Notes: generated by a model not told the origin, from the letters alone. Counted from the stretch's first letter, positions 27,580 to 36,948 are shown. The stretch is DNA of 64,000 nucleotides from Pseudomonadota bacterium (GCA_029556915.1 JAKQIT010000083.1:39587-103586); one strand, 5' to 3'. Made by a program: numbers and translations.

Positions 27580-29175
27580 CTAAAATTTAGCAGTAATTTT
27601 AGTTAACAACTCGCCTAGTGGCATAACAAAAATATTTACCAGTACCAATGCCGCTAATAGTATCAATCCAAGCATAGTTAACTTAGAAGCTAATTGGCGC
27701 TTTTTCTGCACCTCTTCAGCGGGGTTTCTAATATAAGGTATTGTGGCGATAGGCTGCATTTTCATAACAGCTGCAAGCGCATCCACTCCTCTGATTCGGC
27801 TATCTAGCATTTCTAACAACACAGCGGAGCCAAGCGCCGCGGCAATTGAGCCAAACAACCCAGCTAGAAGGAGCAACAAGCGATTGGGTTTAATCGGTTT
27901 TTCAGGCAAAATCGGCGCTTCACTCACAACAAAACGCTCGCCTTTGTTTTCCATTTCAATATTTTTGGCTATTTTGGCATTATCTTGTTTCGTTTTTAGC
28001 TCAGCGTATGCCGCTTTTGCATTATCATAATCACGTAGCAAAGTGCCAAGTTCACCTTCAGTTTGTGCCGATTGAATGACTCTACCTTCGATTTGCGCCA
28101 TTTTTTTACGAATGGTACTTTCTTGCCGCTCTAAGAGATTTAACTTTGCGTTGCCACTCTCAATTTGCGCTTGTATCTTGGCAATCATGACAGATTGAGC
28201 GGTTACCGTTTTTTCTGGTTTTCCAGATGACGACTTACTGCCGTCGGCATTTTCTAGCGTTTCAATTCTGCGTTTTAGTGAGCGAACAGTTGGGTGATTC
28301 TCACTATATACGCCATCAAGCTTTTCCAACTCTTGCTTAAGCTTTGCAAGCTCTGAAACACCATTATCGTTAGCTGCTGCAACTCCGCCAGCCTCTAGAC
28401 CAACATTGATTCCTATTCCAGCCTTAGCAGACTCCAGACTTACATCTAGCGCTCGCAACTCGGCTTGAGTAGCGCTGTATTGCCTTTGCGTGTCTCGTAA
28501 GTCTAATTCAAGTCTGTCCAAACTTTCCAAATGCATTTCTTTATGTTCAGGTAAAGAATTTGCATGACCTTGTTTGTATTTAGTAATATCTTTTTCTATT
28601 TTTAGTAATATAACTTTTTGTTTTTCAGCTTCGTTTGCATAAAACTCTGCAGTTTCGTTTGCACGTAACTTACCAGCCTTATCATTTTCTTCTAAAAACA
28701 GCTTTACAATATCATTGGTGACGTTATATACCTCTTCAGGCTTAAAGTATGTGTAAGAGATTTGTACTGCCACCGTCGGCTTGCCCTGCCATGCTTCAGC
28801 TTCAGCTTTTAACAAGTCTGCTTTTATGTTTGCCCTTAATGCAGAAGCCACCTCTATAGCAGGTCTTGGCGCTTTGTCTAGGCCATATAATTTGTATTTT
28901 TCTGCTATTTTAAATAGCTTTTCGTTACTCATCGCCACCTGTTTTAGTGCTTCAAAGCGCTCGGATGCAAATTTTTCTTTTGCATTAGGATCCCCAGATT
29001 GTACTTGCTCTGACTCAATCAGAATTGTCGCACCAGCCTGGTAAACGGCAGGAATTTTAAGGGTCACGGCAATGGCCGCTAAAAACATCAGTATGAAAAC
29101 ACTAATCACCAGGGGAATTCTACGCTTAATGACACTGATATAGTCACCTAACGACATTTCACGTTTTATAGCCAT
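27580..29175 (-). CDS. epsF: EpsF-type chain-length determinant (Wzz/GumC family)
   Basis: A 531-residue polysaccharide co-polymerase of the inner membrane. N-terminal membrane segment at about 17-37 and Wzz domain to about 190, then a long helical/coiled-coil periplasmic region (about 190-410). The proline-rich segment APILPEKPIKPNRLL precedes a membrane span near 433-455, and another hydrophobic span lies near the C terminus. It partners with EpsG. The second C-terminal span is more than the usual two transmembrane segments of classic Wzz, as in GumC/EpsF forms. Confidence 0.9.
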   Translation of the reverse strand: MAIKREMSLGDYISVIKRRIPLVISVFILMFLAAIAVTLKIPAVYQAGATILIESEQVQSGDPNAKEKFASERFEALKQVAMSNEKLFKIAEKYKLYGLDKAPRPAIEVASALRANIKADLLKAEAEAWQGKPTVAVQISYTYFKPEEVYNVTNDIVKLFLEENDKAGKLRANETAEFYANEAEKQKVILLKIEKDITKYKQGHANSLPEHKEMHLESLDRLELDLRDTQRQYSATQAELRALDVSLESAKAGIGINVGLEAGGVAAANDNGVSELAKLKQELEKLDGVYSENHPTVRSLKRRIETLENADGSKSSSGKPEKTVTAQSVMIAKIQAQIESGNAKLNLLERQESTIRKKMAQIEGRVIQSAQTEGELGTLLRDYDNAKAAYAELKTKQDNAKIAKNIEMENKGERFVVSEAPILPEKPIKPNRLLLLLAGLFGSIAAALGSAVLLEMLDSRIRGVDALAAVMKMQPIATIPYIRNPAEEVQKKRQLASKLTMLGLILLAALVLVNIFVMPLGELLTKITAKF

Positions 29176-29208
29176 TAACTTTTACTACCTTTATTATTTT
29201 GAAATATA

Positions 29209-30366
29209 CTAAAAACTGAGCGTATCGAAGACAAAAGTAACGCCAATTACATTACCTTTAGGGTTGCTACCTGTGAAGTCCAGTTCTTTATGGCTTGCAT
29301 AAAGGCGCGCTAACCAATGCTCATTGATACTTCGTGCATAAAATACGCCAAATGATTGCCCATCCAGCTTGCTAACATTCAAATCTGAATCTTTTTTAAA
29401 CTGGTCAAAACTATAATCTGCCCCTACTCTGTCTCGTTCTGTAACGCTATATTGCGCACCTAATCTTACTGAGTCCACAAGGCGAAAACCCAAGCCAGAA
29501 TCTTCAACATTTCGAGCAATAGCAGCAGTAAACAATGATTTAGCTGACGTATATTCAGCCTTTAGCCCTGCCTCCCAATCTGAGTCTGATTGTCGACCTG
29601 ACATGTTATACAAGCCTGCTTGAGATGAAATTACTAACTCCTCATTAACTAAGTAACTTGCCCCTAACCCTGCTCGACTCAAATGTGTTTTACTAAAATT
29701 GTCTGGATCATATAGAGAGTAGCCGATAAAACCGAATGTATTTAACTTTTCAGAGTTTTCATAAGTAAGTTTTGATTTGATGCCAGATAGCTGGTAGTCA
29801 TCAAGTGCCCCAACCTCGCTGTACGTCACATCGCTATAGCCTAACTCTGTTAACACTAACCACCTTGATGCTATACGATGTTGCCAATTTGCACCTAGTA
29901 GCTTAGTAGTCTGTTTGTTTTCAGCGTTGTTAAAAGCGCCCGTGTTATTTAATTCCGCAGTTCTTGCAGTTGTTTCATTATAGCCAACTTTAAATCCATA
30001 AAATCCTGACTCATAGGTTCTATCCCAGCCAGCTGTTAATTTTGGATTTTCTTGGTTAGCTAAAGATTTTTCGTTTGAATGCCTTAAAAAAAGCACTGCA
30101 GCATCCACGTACCACCGGTTAAGGTCATCTTTAATATCTAACTGCAACTGCGGTTGCAACGAATAAATCCAAACAGGATTCTTATCAGACTCAGACATAT
30201 CAGGATTTGAATCATGCTCGACACCTGCAGTTACAATGACTTTCTTTTCAACATCAACTGCTAAAGCACTAGAGGCAAATAAAATGCTTGCAAATAGGAA
30301 TGAACTCTTCAGAACATTTACATTTAAAGCATTTCTTTTATCTAGCATAAGACTTTTAGTTTTCAT
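29209..30366 (-). CDS. epsL: EpsL-like outer-membrane beta-barrel protein
   Basis: A 385-residue exported protein. A signal peptide ends near residue 36 (SSALA). The remainder alternates short polar/aromatic strands (for example GFYGFKVGYNET, WLARLYASHKELDF), as in an outer-membrane barrel, and ends in phenylalanine. It fits EpsL of EPS operons, whose role is thought to be outer-membrane passage of the polymer. A GGGGG ribosome site precedes the ATG. It sits between epsE and epsF. The name is by context and architecture. Confidence 0.82.
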   Translation of the reverse strand: MKTKSLMLDKRNALNVNVLKSSFLFASILFASSALAVDVEKKVIVTAGVEHDSNPDMSESDKNPVWIYSLQPQLQLDIKDDLNRWYVDAAVLFLRHSNEKSLANQENPKLTAGWDRTYESGFYGFKVGYNETTARTAELNNTGAFNNAENKQTTKLLGANWQHRIASRWLVLTELGYSDVTYSEVGALDDYQLSGIKSKLTYENSEKLNTFGFIGYSLYDPDNFSKTHLSRAGLGASYLVNEELVISSQAGLYNMSGRQSDSDWEAGLKAEYTSAKSLFTAAIARNVEDSGLGFRLVDSVRLGAQYSVTERDRVGADYSFDQFKKDSDLNVSKLDGQSFGVFYARSINEHWLARLYASHKELDFTGSNPKGNVIGVTFVFDTLSF

Positions 30367-30449
30367 TATAACCCCCTGAATACAGTCAAAAATAATAATG
30401 GCATTATACCCAGAATTAAGTTGAATTAGTAATGAAAACTTATTAAGAG

Positions 30450-31016
30450 TTATGGTACAAGTATCGTATCACCAGGCATAAGTGTGATGTTGCTATCCAA
30501 ATGATCACCTTTAATTAGTTGATCGTAATGAATAGGGATTGCTTTCTGCCCTTGTGGAGTAACTCTGAGTACTTTTATAGCACCTTTATCAGCAAATTTG
30601 TCTAATCCACCAGCCATACTGATTGCCGTTAATACTGTCGTAGGCCCAGTCATCAGCACTTGCCCAGGCTTCAATACTTTCCCAAGCACATGTGCAACAT
30701 TACCTTCAATTTTTGCTATTACTACAGACACTTGTGGGTCAGGCAAGTAAGTTTTCAGTCTTTCGGCAATCTTTTTTTCAGCTTCAGTTGAAGTCAAACC
30801 AATCACTTCCACACGTCCAGCAAGTGGGTAAGTGATGCTCCCATCTGGTAAAACAAGACTTTCCTTTTGCATTTTATCTTCACCCCAAACAGAAACTTGA
30901 ATCAAATCTCCGTGGCGTAACTTATAACTTTGCGGTACATCTGCAGCTTGAGCAACTGAAGCAGTCATCATAAAAATTTGTACTATCATTAACCACAATA
31001 TTGACTTTAGATTCAC
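30450..31016 (-). CDS. epsE: EpsE-type polysaccharide export protein (Wza family)
   Basis: A 188-residue periplasmic/outer-membrane export protein. A signal peptide ends at about AQA (22-24). The Poly_export domain occupies about 30-105 (LRHGDLIQVSVWGED, YPLAGRVEV) and an SLBB-like domain about 108-185 (VLGKVLKPGQV, PGDTILVP). It is short and lacks the lipobox of Wza and the C-terminal amphipathic helix. EpsL may therefore supply the outer-membrane channel. It lies downstream of the PEP-CTERM-like gene with a terminator in between. Confidence 0.9.
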   Translation of the reverse strand: MNLKSILWLMIVQIFMMTASVAQAADVPQSYKLRHGDLIQVSVWGEDKMQKESLVLPDGSITYPLAGRVEVIGLTSTEAEKKIAERLKTYLPDPQVSVVIAKIEGNVAHVLGKVLKPGQVLMTGPTTVLTAISMAGGLDKFADKGAIKVLRVTPQGQKAIPIHYDQLIKGDHLDSNITLMPGDTILVP

Positions 31017-31046
31017 TTTTACTTCCTTTCAAAAAAAAACCTTTAA

Positions 31047-31073
31047 TAAAAAAATCGCAATTAGACATTGCGA
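31047..31073 (-). terminator. Terminator overlapping the stop codon of the PEP-CTERM-like gene
   Basis: Read on the minus strand: stem TCGCAAT/ATTGCGA with a 5-nt loop, followed by seven Ts. The stop codon of the small secreted protein gene lies in the hairpin. It precedes epsE by about 30 bp, so it can attenuate read-through into epsE. Confidence 0.7.
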
Positions 31074-31360
31074 CGATTAGATAACGCAATAAACCCTATT
31101 AAAGATAACAGCAACATAAAAAAAGATGTTGGGGCGGTAATATCATCAGCCCTTTTAAAACTGTGCAGATCATTGGACTTTTTGGCTTTTGTTATACCAT
31201 CTGTTACAGCAATTTTGCTTATTGAAGTAACATTTAACGAATCATTTTTTGCGAGCACTTGACCACGTGGTTCAGCGGCTTGATTTTCTGACGCATAGCT
31301 AATCGTTGATAAAAAAAATGGGCCTGCGAGCATAGCAAGCACTAAAATATTTTTTAACAT
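31061..31360 (-). CDS. Small secreted protein with PEP-CTERM-like tail
   Basis: A 99-residue protein with a signal peptide (MLKNILVLAMLAGPFF, cleavage near ISYA-SE), a 50-residue polar middle and a C-terminal tripartite tail. The tail has a short Pro motif (APTSFF, about 76-81), one hydrophobic span and a terminal Arg pair (SNRRNV). This is the layout of exosortase substrates, although the PEP triad is degenerate. Its position at the head of the epsE-L-F-G operon fits the small PEP-CTERM proteins seen in EPS/exosortase loci. No exosortase gene is visible in the window. Function unknown. Confidence 0.7.
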   Translation of the reverse strand: MLKNILVLAMLAGPFFLSTISYASENQAAEPRGQVLAKNDSLNVTSISKIAVTDGITKAKKSNDLHSFKRADDITAPTSFFMLLLSLIGFIALSNRRNV

Positions 31361-31435
31361 TTGAGATGCCTTTCATAGAACTATCAAGAAATATTCAACT
31401 GATATCATTCTATGAATTGCCTCTATGTCTAACAA

Positions 31436-31451
31436 TAGCCCATAAGGGCTA
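31436..31451 (-). terminator. Weak stem-loop downstream of argG
   Basis: TAGCCC/GGGCTA stem with a 4-nt loop, about 90 bp after the argG stop on the minus strand. There is no strong T-run, so a terminator role is tentative. Confidence 0.3.
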
Positions 31452-31538
31452 ACAACACTAACAGCCAAAATTAAAGAAAATAATTTTGTTATATATCATA
31501 TAGTTGTGAAAATATTTAGCTTGTCACAAACTGCAACC

Positions 31539-32765
31539 TTATCCTTTATTTTTTATTTTCAAATTTGCTGCTATTCGCATTCTCAGCGCATTTAATTTAA
31601 TAAAACCACCAGCATCACGCTGATCATAAGCACCCTTATCATCTTCAAAAGTGGCGATTGACCCGTCAAATAAAGAGTCCGTTTTACTATCACGGCCTGT
31701 GACTATTACATTACCCTTATAAAGTTTGACTCGCACCCAACCATTTACCGATTTTTGAGTATGGTCAATCAATGTTTGTAAGGCAAGACGTTCTGGGCTC
31801 CACCAATAGCCGTTATAAATCAAGCTTGCATATCTTGGCATCAAGTCATCTTTTAAATGCGCCACCTCTCGATCAAGCGTGATACTTTCTATTGCCCGGT
31901 GAGCCTTCAACATGATGGTCCCTCCTGGGGTTTCGTAACAACCACGCGATTTCATGCCCACATAGCGATTCTCGACTAAATCCAAGCGGCCAATGCCGTG
32001 CTTACCACCTATTTTATTTAAATGCGCCAAAAGCTCATGTGGCTTCATCATTTCGCCATTCAAACTGACAGGATCGCCATTTACATACTCAATATCTAAG
32101 TATTCAGCTGCATCTGGTGCCTTCTCTGGGCTCACACTCCAACGCCACATGGATTCTTCTGCTTCCGCTGCAGGATCCTCTAAATGACGCCCTTCGTAAG
32201 AAATATGCAGCAAGTTGGCATCCATTGAATATGGACTACCGCCTTGCTTGTGCTTCATATCCACTGGAATGCCATGCTGTTCAGCATAAGCCATCAACTT
32301 TTCCCGACTGAGTAAATCCCACTCTCGCCAAGGTGCAATAATATGAATGTTCGGATTTAGCGCGTAAGCACCTAACTCAAAGCGCACTTGGTCATTACCC
32401 TTACCTGTTGCTCCATGTGAAATGGCATCAGCATTGGTTTCACGGGCAATTTCAATTAAACGTTTAGCAATAAGCGGCCGCGCTATTGATGTGCCAAGTA
32501 AGTATTCCCCCTCGTAAACAGTATTCGCCCTAAACATCGGAAACACAAAATCTCGCACAAACTCTTCACGCACATCATCAATATAAATTTCCTTTACGCC
32601 TGCTGCTTGCGCTTTTGCGCGAGCTGGTTCAAGCTCTTCACCTTGCCCTAAATCAGCAGTAAAGGTCACAATTTCGCATTGGTATTCATCTTGCAACCAT
32701 TTCAAAATCACTGAGGTATCTAAACCACCAGAATAGGCCAGAACAACTTTTTTAATTTTACTCAT
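31539..32765 (-). CDS. argG: Argininosuccinate synthase
   Basis: A 408-residue ATP-dependent ligase joining citrulline and aspartate, penultimate step of arginine synthesis. The N-terminal PP-loop is [15 protein letters not shown] (9-23). [15 protein letters not shown] and the [10 protein letters not shown] segment are typical of the family. Length is normal. It follows argF by 3 bp and is the last gene of argD-argF-argG. Confidence 0.97.
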   Translation of the reverse strand: MSKIKKVVLAYSGGLDTSVILKWLQDEYQCEIVTFTADLGQGEELEPARAKAQAAGVKEIYIDDVREEFVRDFVFPMFRANTVYEGEYLLGTSIARPLIAKRLIEIARETNADAISHGATGKGNDQVRFELGAYALNPNIHIIAPWREWDLLSREKLMAYAEQHGIPVDMKHKQGGSPYSMDANLLHISYEGRHLEDPAAEAEESMWRWSVSPEKAPDAAEYLDIEYVNGDPVSLNGEMMKPHELLAHLNKIGGKHGIGRLDLVENRYVGMKSRGCYETPGGTIMLKAHRAIESITLDREVAHLKDDLMPRYASLIYNGYWWSPERLALQTLIDHTQKSVNGWVRVKLYKGNVIVTGRDSKTDSLFDGSIATFEDDKGAYDQRDAGGFIKLNALRMRIAANLKIKNKG

Positions 32766-32768
32766 TGC

Positions 32769-33683
32769 TTATATTTTTCCTAATAATAAATATTCCATCA
32801 ATGCCTTTTGCACGTGCAAGCGGTTTTCTGCCTCGTCCCACACGACAGACTGAGAACCGTCTATGACCTCTGCAGACACTTCTTCACCACGGTGCGCGGG
32901 TAAACAATGCATGAATAGCGCATCCTTTGCAGCTATTTTCATCATTTCGCCGTCCACTTGCCAATCAGCAAAATCTCGTAAACGCTTTTCATTTTCAGCT
33001 TCAAAACCCATGCTAGTCCACACATCAGTGGTCACCAAATCTGCTCCACGCGCGGCAAGCATTGGGTCTGCAAAAATTTTATAATGTTTATTGCCGTATA
33101 AATTAGCGCGTTCAGGTTCAACTTCATAACCAGGTGGAGTGGAAATATGCACATTAAAATCCAGCAATTCTGCGGCTTGTAACCATGTATGGCACATATT
33201 GTTGCTGTCGCCAATCCAAGCCACCGTTTTGCCTTGAATAGAGCCACGGTGTTCAATATAGGTAAAAATATCGGCTAAAATTTGACACGGGTGGTATTCG
33301 TTGGTTAAGCCGTTGATGACGGGCACGCGCGAGTTTGCCGCAAAACGTTCGACAATATCTTGCTCAAAGGTGCGAATCATCACAATGTCGCTCATTCGAG
33401 AAATGACTTGTGCTGCATCTTCTACAGGCTCACCACGACCAAGCTGCGAATCACGCGTATTTAAATAGATGGCTGAGCCGCCTAATTGATGCATCCCAGC
33501 TTCAAAAGATAAACGCGTTCGCGTGCTGGCTTTTTCAAAAATCATCACCAAAGTGCGATCTTGCAAAGGCCAATATTGCTGATAAGACTTGAATTGCTCT
33601 TTAATGATTTTTGTACGTGCGAAAACGTACTCTAATTCATCTAGGGTTAAGTCATTAAATTGTAAAAAGTGTTTAATTGCCAT
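32769..33683 (-). CDS. argF: Ornithine carbamoyltransferase
   Basis: A 304-residue enzyme making citrulline from ornithine and carbamoyl phosphate. Carbamoyl-phosphate site: KASTRTRLSFE (51-61). Further motifs: DTRDSQLGRGE, HPCQILADI, the ornithine site near DVWTSMGFE (SMG loop), and HCLPAHRGEEV. All catalytic elements seem intact. It sits between argD and argG on the minus strand. Confidence 0.97.
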   Translation of the reverse strand: MAIKHFLQFNDLTLDELEYVFARTKIIKEQFKSYQQYWPLQDRTLVMIFEKASTRTRLSFEAGMHQLGGSAIYLNTRDSQLGRGEPVEDAAQVISRMSDIVMIRTFEQDIVERFAANSRVPVINGLTNEYHPCQILADIFTYIEHRGSIQGKTVAWIGDSNNMCHTWLQAAELLDFNVHISTPPGYEVEPERANLYGNKHYKIFADPMLAARGADLVTTDVWTSMGFEAENEKRLRDFADWQVDGEMMKIAAKDALFMHCLPAHRGEEVSAEVIDGSQSVVWDEAENRLHVQKALMEYLLLGKI

Positions 33684-33720
33684 TTTGTTATTTTAAGTAC
33701 ATTTTTATTGAACAAGCGAC

Positions 33721-34908
33721 TTAGTTTGACTGCGATAAGAAAGTTTTGATTAATGATGATAAGCGCAGAACTAATTCTTGCGCTTCTAGTTCATTCATCA
33801 CTAGAGGCGGTAATAAGCGCACCACTTTTTCAGCTGTTACGTTAATGAGTAGCTTTTCAGCTAGCGCCATTTTAACCAACTCGGCGCAAGGTCTATTGAG
33901 TTCAACCCCAATCATCAAGCCAGCATTACGCACTGCAACAACTTCTTTACAATCTTTTAAAGCTAGCGCTAAGCTTGCTCGAATTAAATCCCCAATTTTT
34001 TCAGCATTTTCTCGCAGTTTTTCCTGCTCAATAATATTTAACGTTGCAAGCCCCGCCGCTGTAGCTAATGGGTTACCACCAAATGTTGAGCCATGTTTAC
34101 CATAAGTAAACACATCTGCCGCCAGACCATGCGCCACACAAGCACCAATCGGCACACCTGAACCTAAACCTTTGGCTAGGCTCATCACATCTGGTTTGAT
34201 TTTAGTATGTTGAAAAGCAAACCACGTACCTGTGCGACCAATGCCTGTTTGCACTTCATCGAGCATCAATAACCAGCCATTAGCATCGCAAATTTCACGC
34301 AAAGCCTCTAAATAGCCGCTGGCATCTTTTGGAATATTGATTCCGCCCTCGCCCTGTACGGGCTCTACCAATATAGCTACCACGTTATTTTTACGTGAAG
34401 CCACTTGCTTAACCGCCTCAACATCATCATAAGGAACGCGGACAAAACCACTGACTAATGGCTCAAACCCTGCTTGCACTTTGCGATTTCCTGTCGCTGA
34501 TAGCGTTGCCATGGTGCGCCCATGAAAAGACTTATCCATCACTATGATTTCAGGCGATTCAATACCTTTATTGTGGCCATAAAGTCGTGCAAGCTTAATA
34601 GCAGCCTCATTCGATTCACAACCTGAATTACAGAAAAATACTTTATCCATGCCGGAAATTTCACAAAGCTTATCAGCCAAAGCAGACTGTTCTGCAATAT
34701 TGTAAATATTAGAAACATGAATTAACTTGGCCGCCTGCTCACTGATGGCTTTTACCAAAGCTGGGTGGGCGTGTCCTAAACCATTTACCGCAACACCAGC
34801 AAGTGCATCTAAATATTTTTCGCCTTGAGTATCCCACAGCCAAACGCCTTCTCCTTTTGAAAAAGTGACGGGTTGGCGTGCGTATGTGTTCATTAAGTGG
34901 TTAGACAT
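33721..34908 (-). CDS. argD: Acetylornithine aminotransferase
   Basis: A class III PLP aminotransferase converting N-acetylglutamate semialdehyde to N-acetylornithine; it may also act in lysine synthesis. I take the ATG at 34908 (MSNHLMNTYARQP), giving 395 residues; a TTG 18 bp upstream is also in frame. Features: FCNSGCESNEAAIKLAR, FHGRTMATLSATGN, LDEVQTGIGRTG, and the PLP lysine in SLAKGLGSG. It is the first gene of the arginine operon, and its leader contains mutually exclusive hairpins. Confidence 0.95.
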   Translation of the reverse strand: MSNHLMNTYARQPVTFSKGEGVWLWDTQGEKYLDALAGVAVNGLGHAHPALVKAISEQAAKLIHVSNIYNIAEQSALADKLCEISGMDKVFFCNSGCESNEAAIKLARLYGHNKGIESPEIIVMDKSFHGRTMATLSATGNRKVQAGFEPLVSGFVRVPYDDVEAVKQVASRKNNVVAILVEPVQGEGGINIPKDASGYLEALREICDANGWLLMLDEVQTGIGRTGTWFAFQHTKIKPDVMSLAKGLGSGVPIGACVAHGLAADVFTYGKHGSTFGGNPLATAAGLATLNIIEQEKLRENAEKIGDLIRASLALALKDCKEVVAVRNAGLMIGVELNRPCAELVKMALAEKLLINVTAEKVVRLLPPLVMNELEAQELVLRLSSLIKTFLSQSN

Positions 34909-34935
34909 GTGTAGCGCAATCTGCAAAAATAGTGT

Positions 34936-34985
34936 GACTAAAAACCTTGCAGATTAGCTTAAAACCTTGATTTTGGCAAGGTTTT
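34936..34985 (-). promoter_or_regulatory. Alternative hairpins in the argD leader
   Basis: On the minus strand, AAAACCTTGC (34985-34976) can pair either with CAAGGTTTT at 34969-34961 (9 bp) or with GCAAGGTTTT at 34950-34941 (10 bp). The second pairing is followed by T and TAGTC, resembling a short intrinsic terminator. The two structures exclude each other. Confidence 0.4.
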
Positions 34986-35092
34986 GTCAGTTGAGAGCAG
35001 AATTATTTTAAGTTAAAACCATATCAAAATAGGCCTTATTTCAGTAAAATCTATCTTCTTTTGATTTCTCAACGCGTCCATTTTATCATTTC

Positions 35093-35965
35093 GTGAATAA
35101 ACCAGCTTTTTCATTACCGCAGCTTGGCAGTCTTTGGATGTTGGTTGCTGCTTTAGGCTTTGCGGTGATGGGCGCATTGGTAAAAGTTGGCGCACAAAAA
35201 TTTAGTAGCGCTGAGTTGGTGTTTTATCGTTCTATTTTTGGCCTAGCAGTCATTTGGGCCTACATCATGATAAACAAACTGCCTCTGGCAACACCCGTGC
35301 TGAATAAGCAAATGTCTCGTGCTTTGGTAGGATTTGCTTCATTGGTGCTCTTTTTTTATGCCATTGCACATCTACCCCTAGCCACAGCCATCACTTTAAA
35401 TTACACCTCGCCATTATTTTTAGCGGTACTCACGCCATTACTTTTACACGAAAAACTAAAAAAAAACTTGGCTGCCACTTTGATGCTTGGTTTTATCGGC
35501 GTGGTGATTTTATTAAAACCAGTATTCACTCAGCAAGATTGGCTGGCAGGTTGTATCGGATTACTTTCGGGCATGGGCGCGGCGTGGGCATATGTGCACG
35601 TAAAACAATTAGGTAAACTGAACGAGCCAGATTGGCGAACGGTGTTTTATTTCACTTTGGTTTCAACTATTGGCGGCGGGTGCTGGATGCTATTTCATAC
35701 ATTTACCGCAATCAGCATGCAAGATTTACCGGTTTTATTAGGGTTGGGATTTTTTGCCACCATTGCGCAACTTGCGATGACGCGTGCCTACCGTACCGGC
35801 AATACACTGGTTGTCGCCAGCTTAGCCTATACCACGATTGTCATAGCCAGTTTGTTAGGTGCATTATATTGGCGCGAATATTTGGATGTTGAATCACTAT
35901 GTGCCATTGGTTTAATTGTGCTAAGTGGCATTATTAGTGTACGCACCAGCACGCCAAAAGTGTAA
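35093..35965 (+). CDS. EamA/DMT-superfamily transporter
   Basis: A 290-residue inner-membrane protein with ten hydrophobic segments in two EamA repeats (about 12-140 and 150-285). It begins with GTG at 35093. Typical family features are the start LWMLVAALGFAVMGALVK and the Y-N-Y-T/S-P region (LNYTSPLFLAVLTPLLLHEK). DMT proteins export amino acids, metabolites or drugs. Divergent position to argD hints at amino-acid export, but this is only context. Confidence 0.88.
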   Translation: MNKPAFSLPQLGSLWMLVAALGFAVMGALVKVGAQKFSSAELVFYRSIFGLAVIWAYIMINKLPLATPVLNKQMSRALVGFASLVLFFYAIAHLPLATAITLNYTSPLFLAVLTPLLLHEKLKKNLAATLMLGFIGVVILLKPVFTQQDWLAGCIGLLSGMGAAWAYVHVKQLGKLNEPDWRTVFYFTLVSTIGGGCWMLFHTFTAISMQDLPVLLGLGFFATIAQLAMTRAYRTGNTLVVASLAYTTIVIASLLGALYWREYLDVESLCAIGLIVLSGIISVRTSTPKV

Positions 35966-36070
35966 AAAATTGTGCTGTAAATTCTTTTTATTACAGATAG
36001 TTACATACACAGCTTAATTTGTTTTATAATCAGAGCATTCAAACATTTGTGGTGTTAAATTTTCACCTGT

Positions 36071-36667
36071 ATGCTTTTGTCTAAACTGATTAATCCACGT
36101 ATTTACCAAAGGCTTACACTGCTATTGTTAAGTTCGATACTGTGTGGCTGCTTGGGCGGCTCCATTGGTCAGCAAGTCTTACAATCCATTTTGCTCAAAG
36201 GCGCAGACAAAGCCACCGAAGCTGCCATTGAATCGCATGAGCGCAAAACCACCCTAGAAGCACAAAAAAATACCGAGATTGACCCATACACGCTTGCATT
36301 TGCAAATGCAGGCTTTCAACCTATGACCCCGCAAGTTGAGCCTTTGCCTGAAACAACAACTGAAATTGAAACACCGCTGCCTTTAATTCAAGAAACTAAA
36401 TTAGTTGAAGTGGAAATTTGGAACTTATTAGCGGGCGTTGAAAAAGAAAAATTACTTGAGAAAGCCAGATTACAAGGCAGTTTGCAATTGCCACCTAAAG
36501 CCGAGTGGATAAAATGGCAACTTGCCACAGGCGCAATTGGTCAGCAACAAACTGAAATTACTTTTTTAATTCCACCAGAAATGGGCAGAATGCGTAGTGG
36601 TCAAAAAGCCATGGTTGAAGTATTGCCTTTGGGGGAGTTAAGCATGGCGCGCTATAGCCTAAATTAA
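36071..36667 (+). CDS. Putative lipoprotein
   Basis: A 198-residue protein with a hydrophobic N terminus (LTLLLLSSILCGC) and a lipobox-like LCGC, cleavage expected before Cys at about 27. The mature part is Glu/Pro-rich with TEIE and PLPLIQE segments, then a more globular C-terminal third (LLEKARLQGSLQLPPKAEW). I do not recognise the family. It is followed by a compound palindromic element and a convergent response-regulator gene. Confidence 0.65.
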   Translation: MLLSKLINPRIYQRLTLLLLSSILCGCLGGSIGQQVLQSILLKGADKATEAAIESHERKTTLEAQKNTEIDPYTLAFANAGFQPMTPQVEPLPETTTEIETPLPLIQETKLVEVEIWNLLAGVEKEKLLEKARLQGSLQLPPKAEWIKWQLATGAIGQQQTEITFLIPPEMGRMRSGQKAMVEVLPLGELSMARYSLN

Positions 36668-36713
36668 TGTTTTTTATCTCTTCTTTTAAGTCATTTTGGC
36701 TCAATAAATTTCG

Positions 36714-36895
36714 CCGAGAAAAAATTAAGCCTTTGGTACCAGTGCTTGGCATCCCCATTCTCGCTAAGTGCGTACGCACTAAGTCGAATGTGAAAGCCGC
36801 ATGGATACTGGCTTTCGCGTGTGAATAATCCGCTTCAGCGGATATATTCCACGGTGATGCCAAGCACTGGTACAGAGGCGTTAAAAAGAAGATGC
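36714..36895. repeat. Compound nested palindromic element (copy 5)
   Basis: Outer arms TACCAGTGCTTGGCATC (36736-36752) and GATGCCAAGCACTGGTA (36856-36872) enclose an inner family hairpin (GAAAGCC-GCATGGATACT-GGCTTTC), AGTGCGTACGCACT and ATCCGCTTCAGCGGAT. The family tail CGCCGAGAAAAAATT is on the left and AAGAAGATGCAC on the right. It fills the 280-bp gap between convergent genes. Confidence 0.85.
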
Positions 36896-36948
36896 ACTAA
36901 AACGTGTTGTAAAAAGGGCGTTTTAAAAAGCTAAAAAAATCTCAAAAC

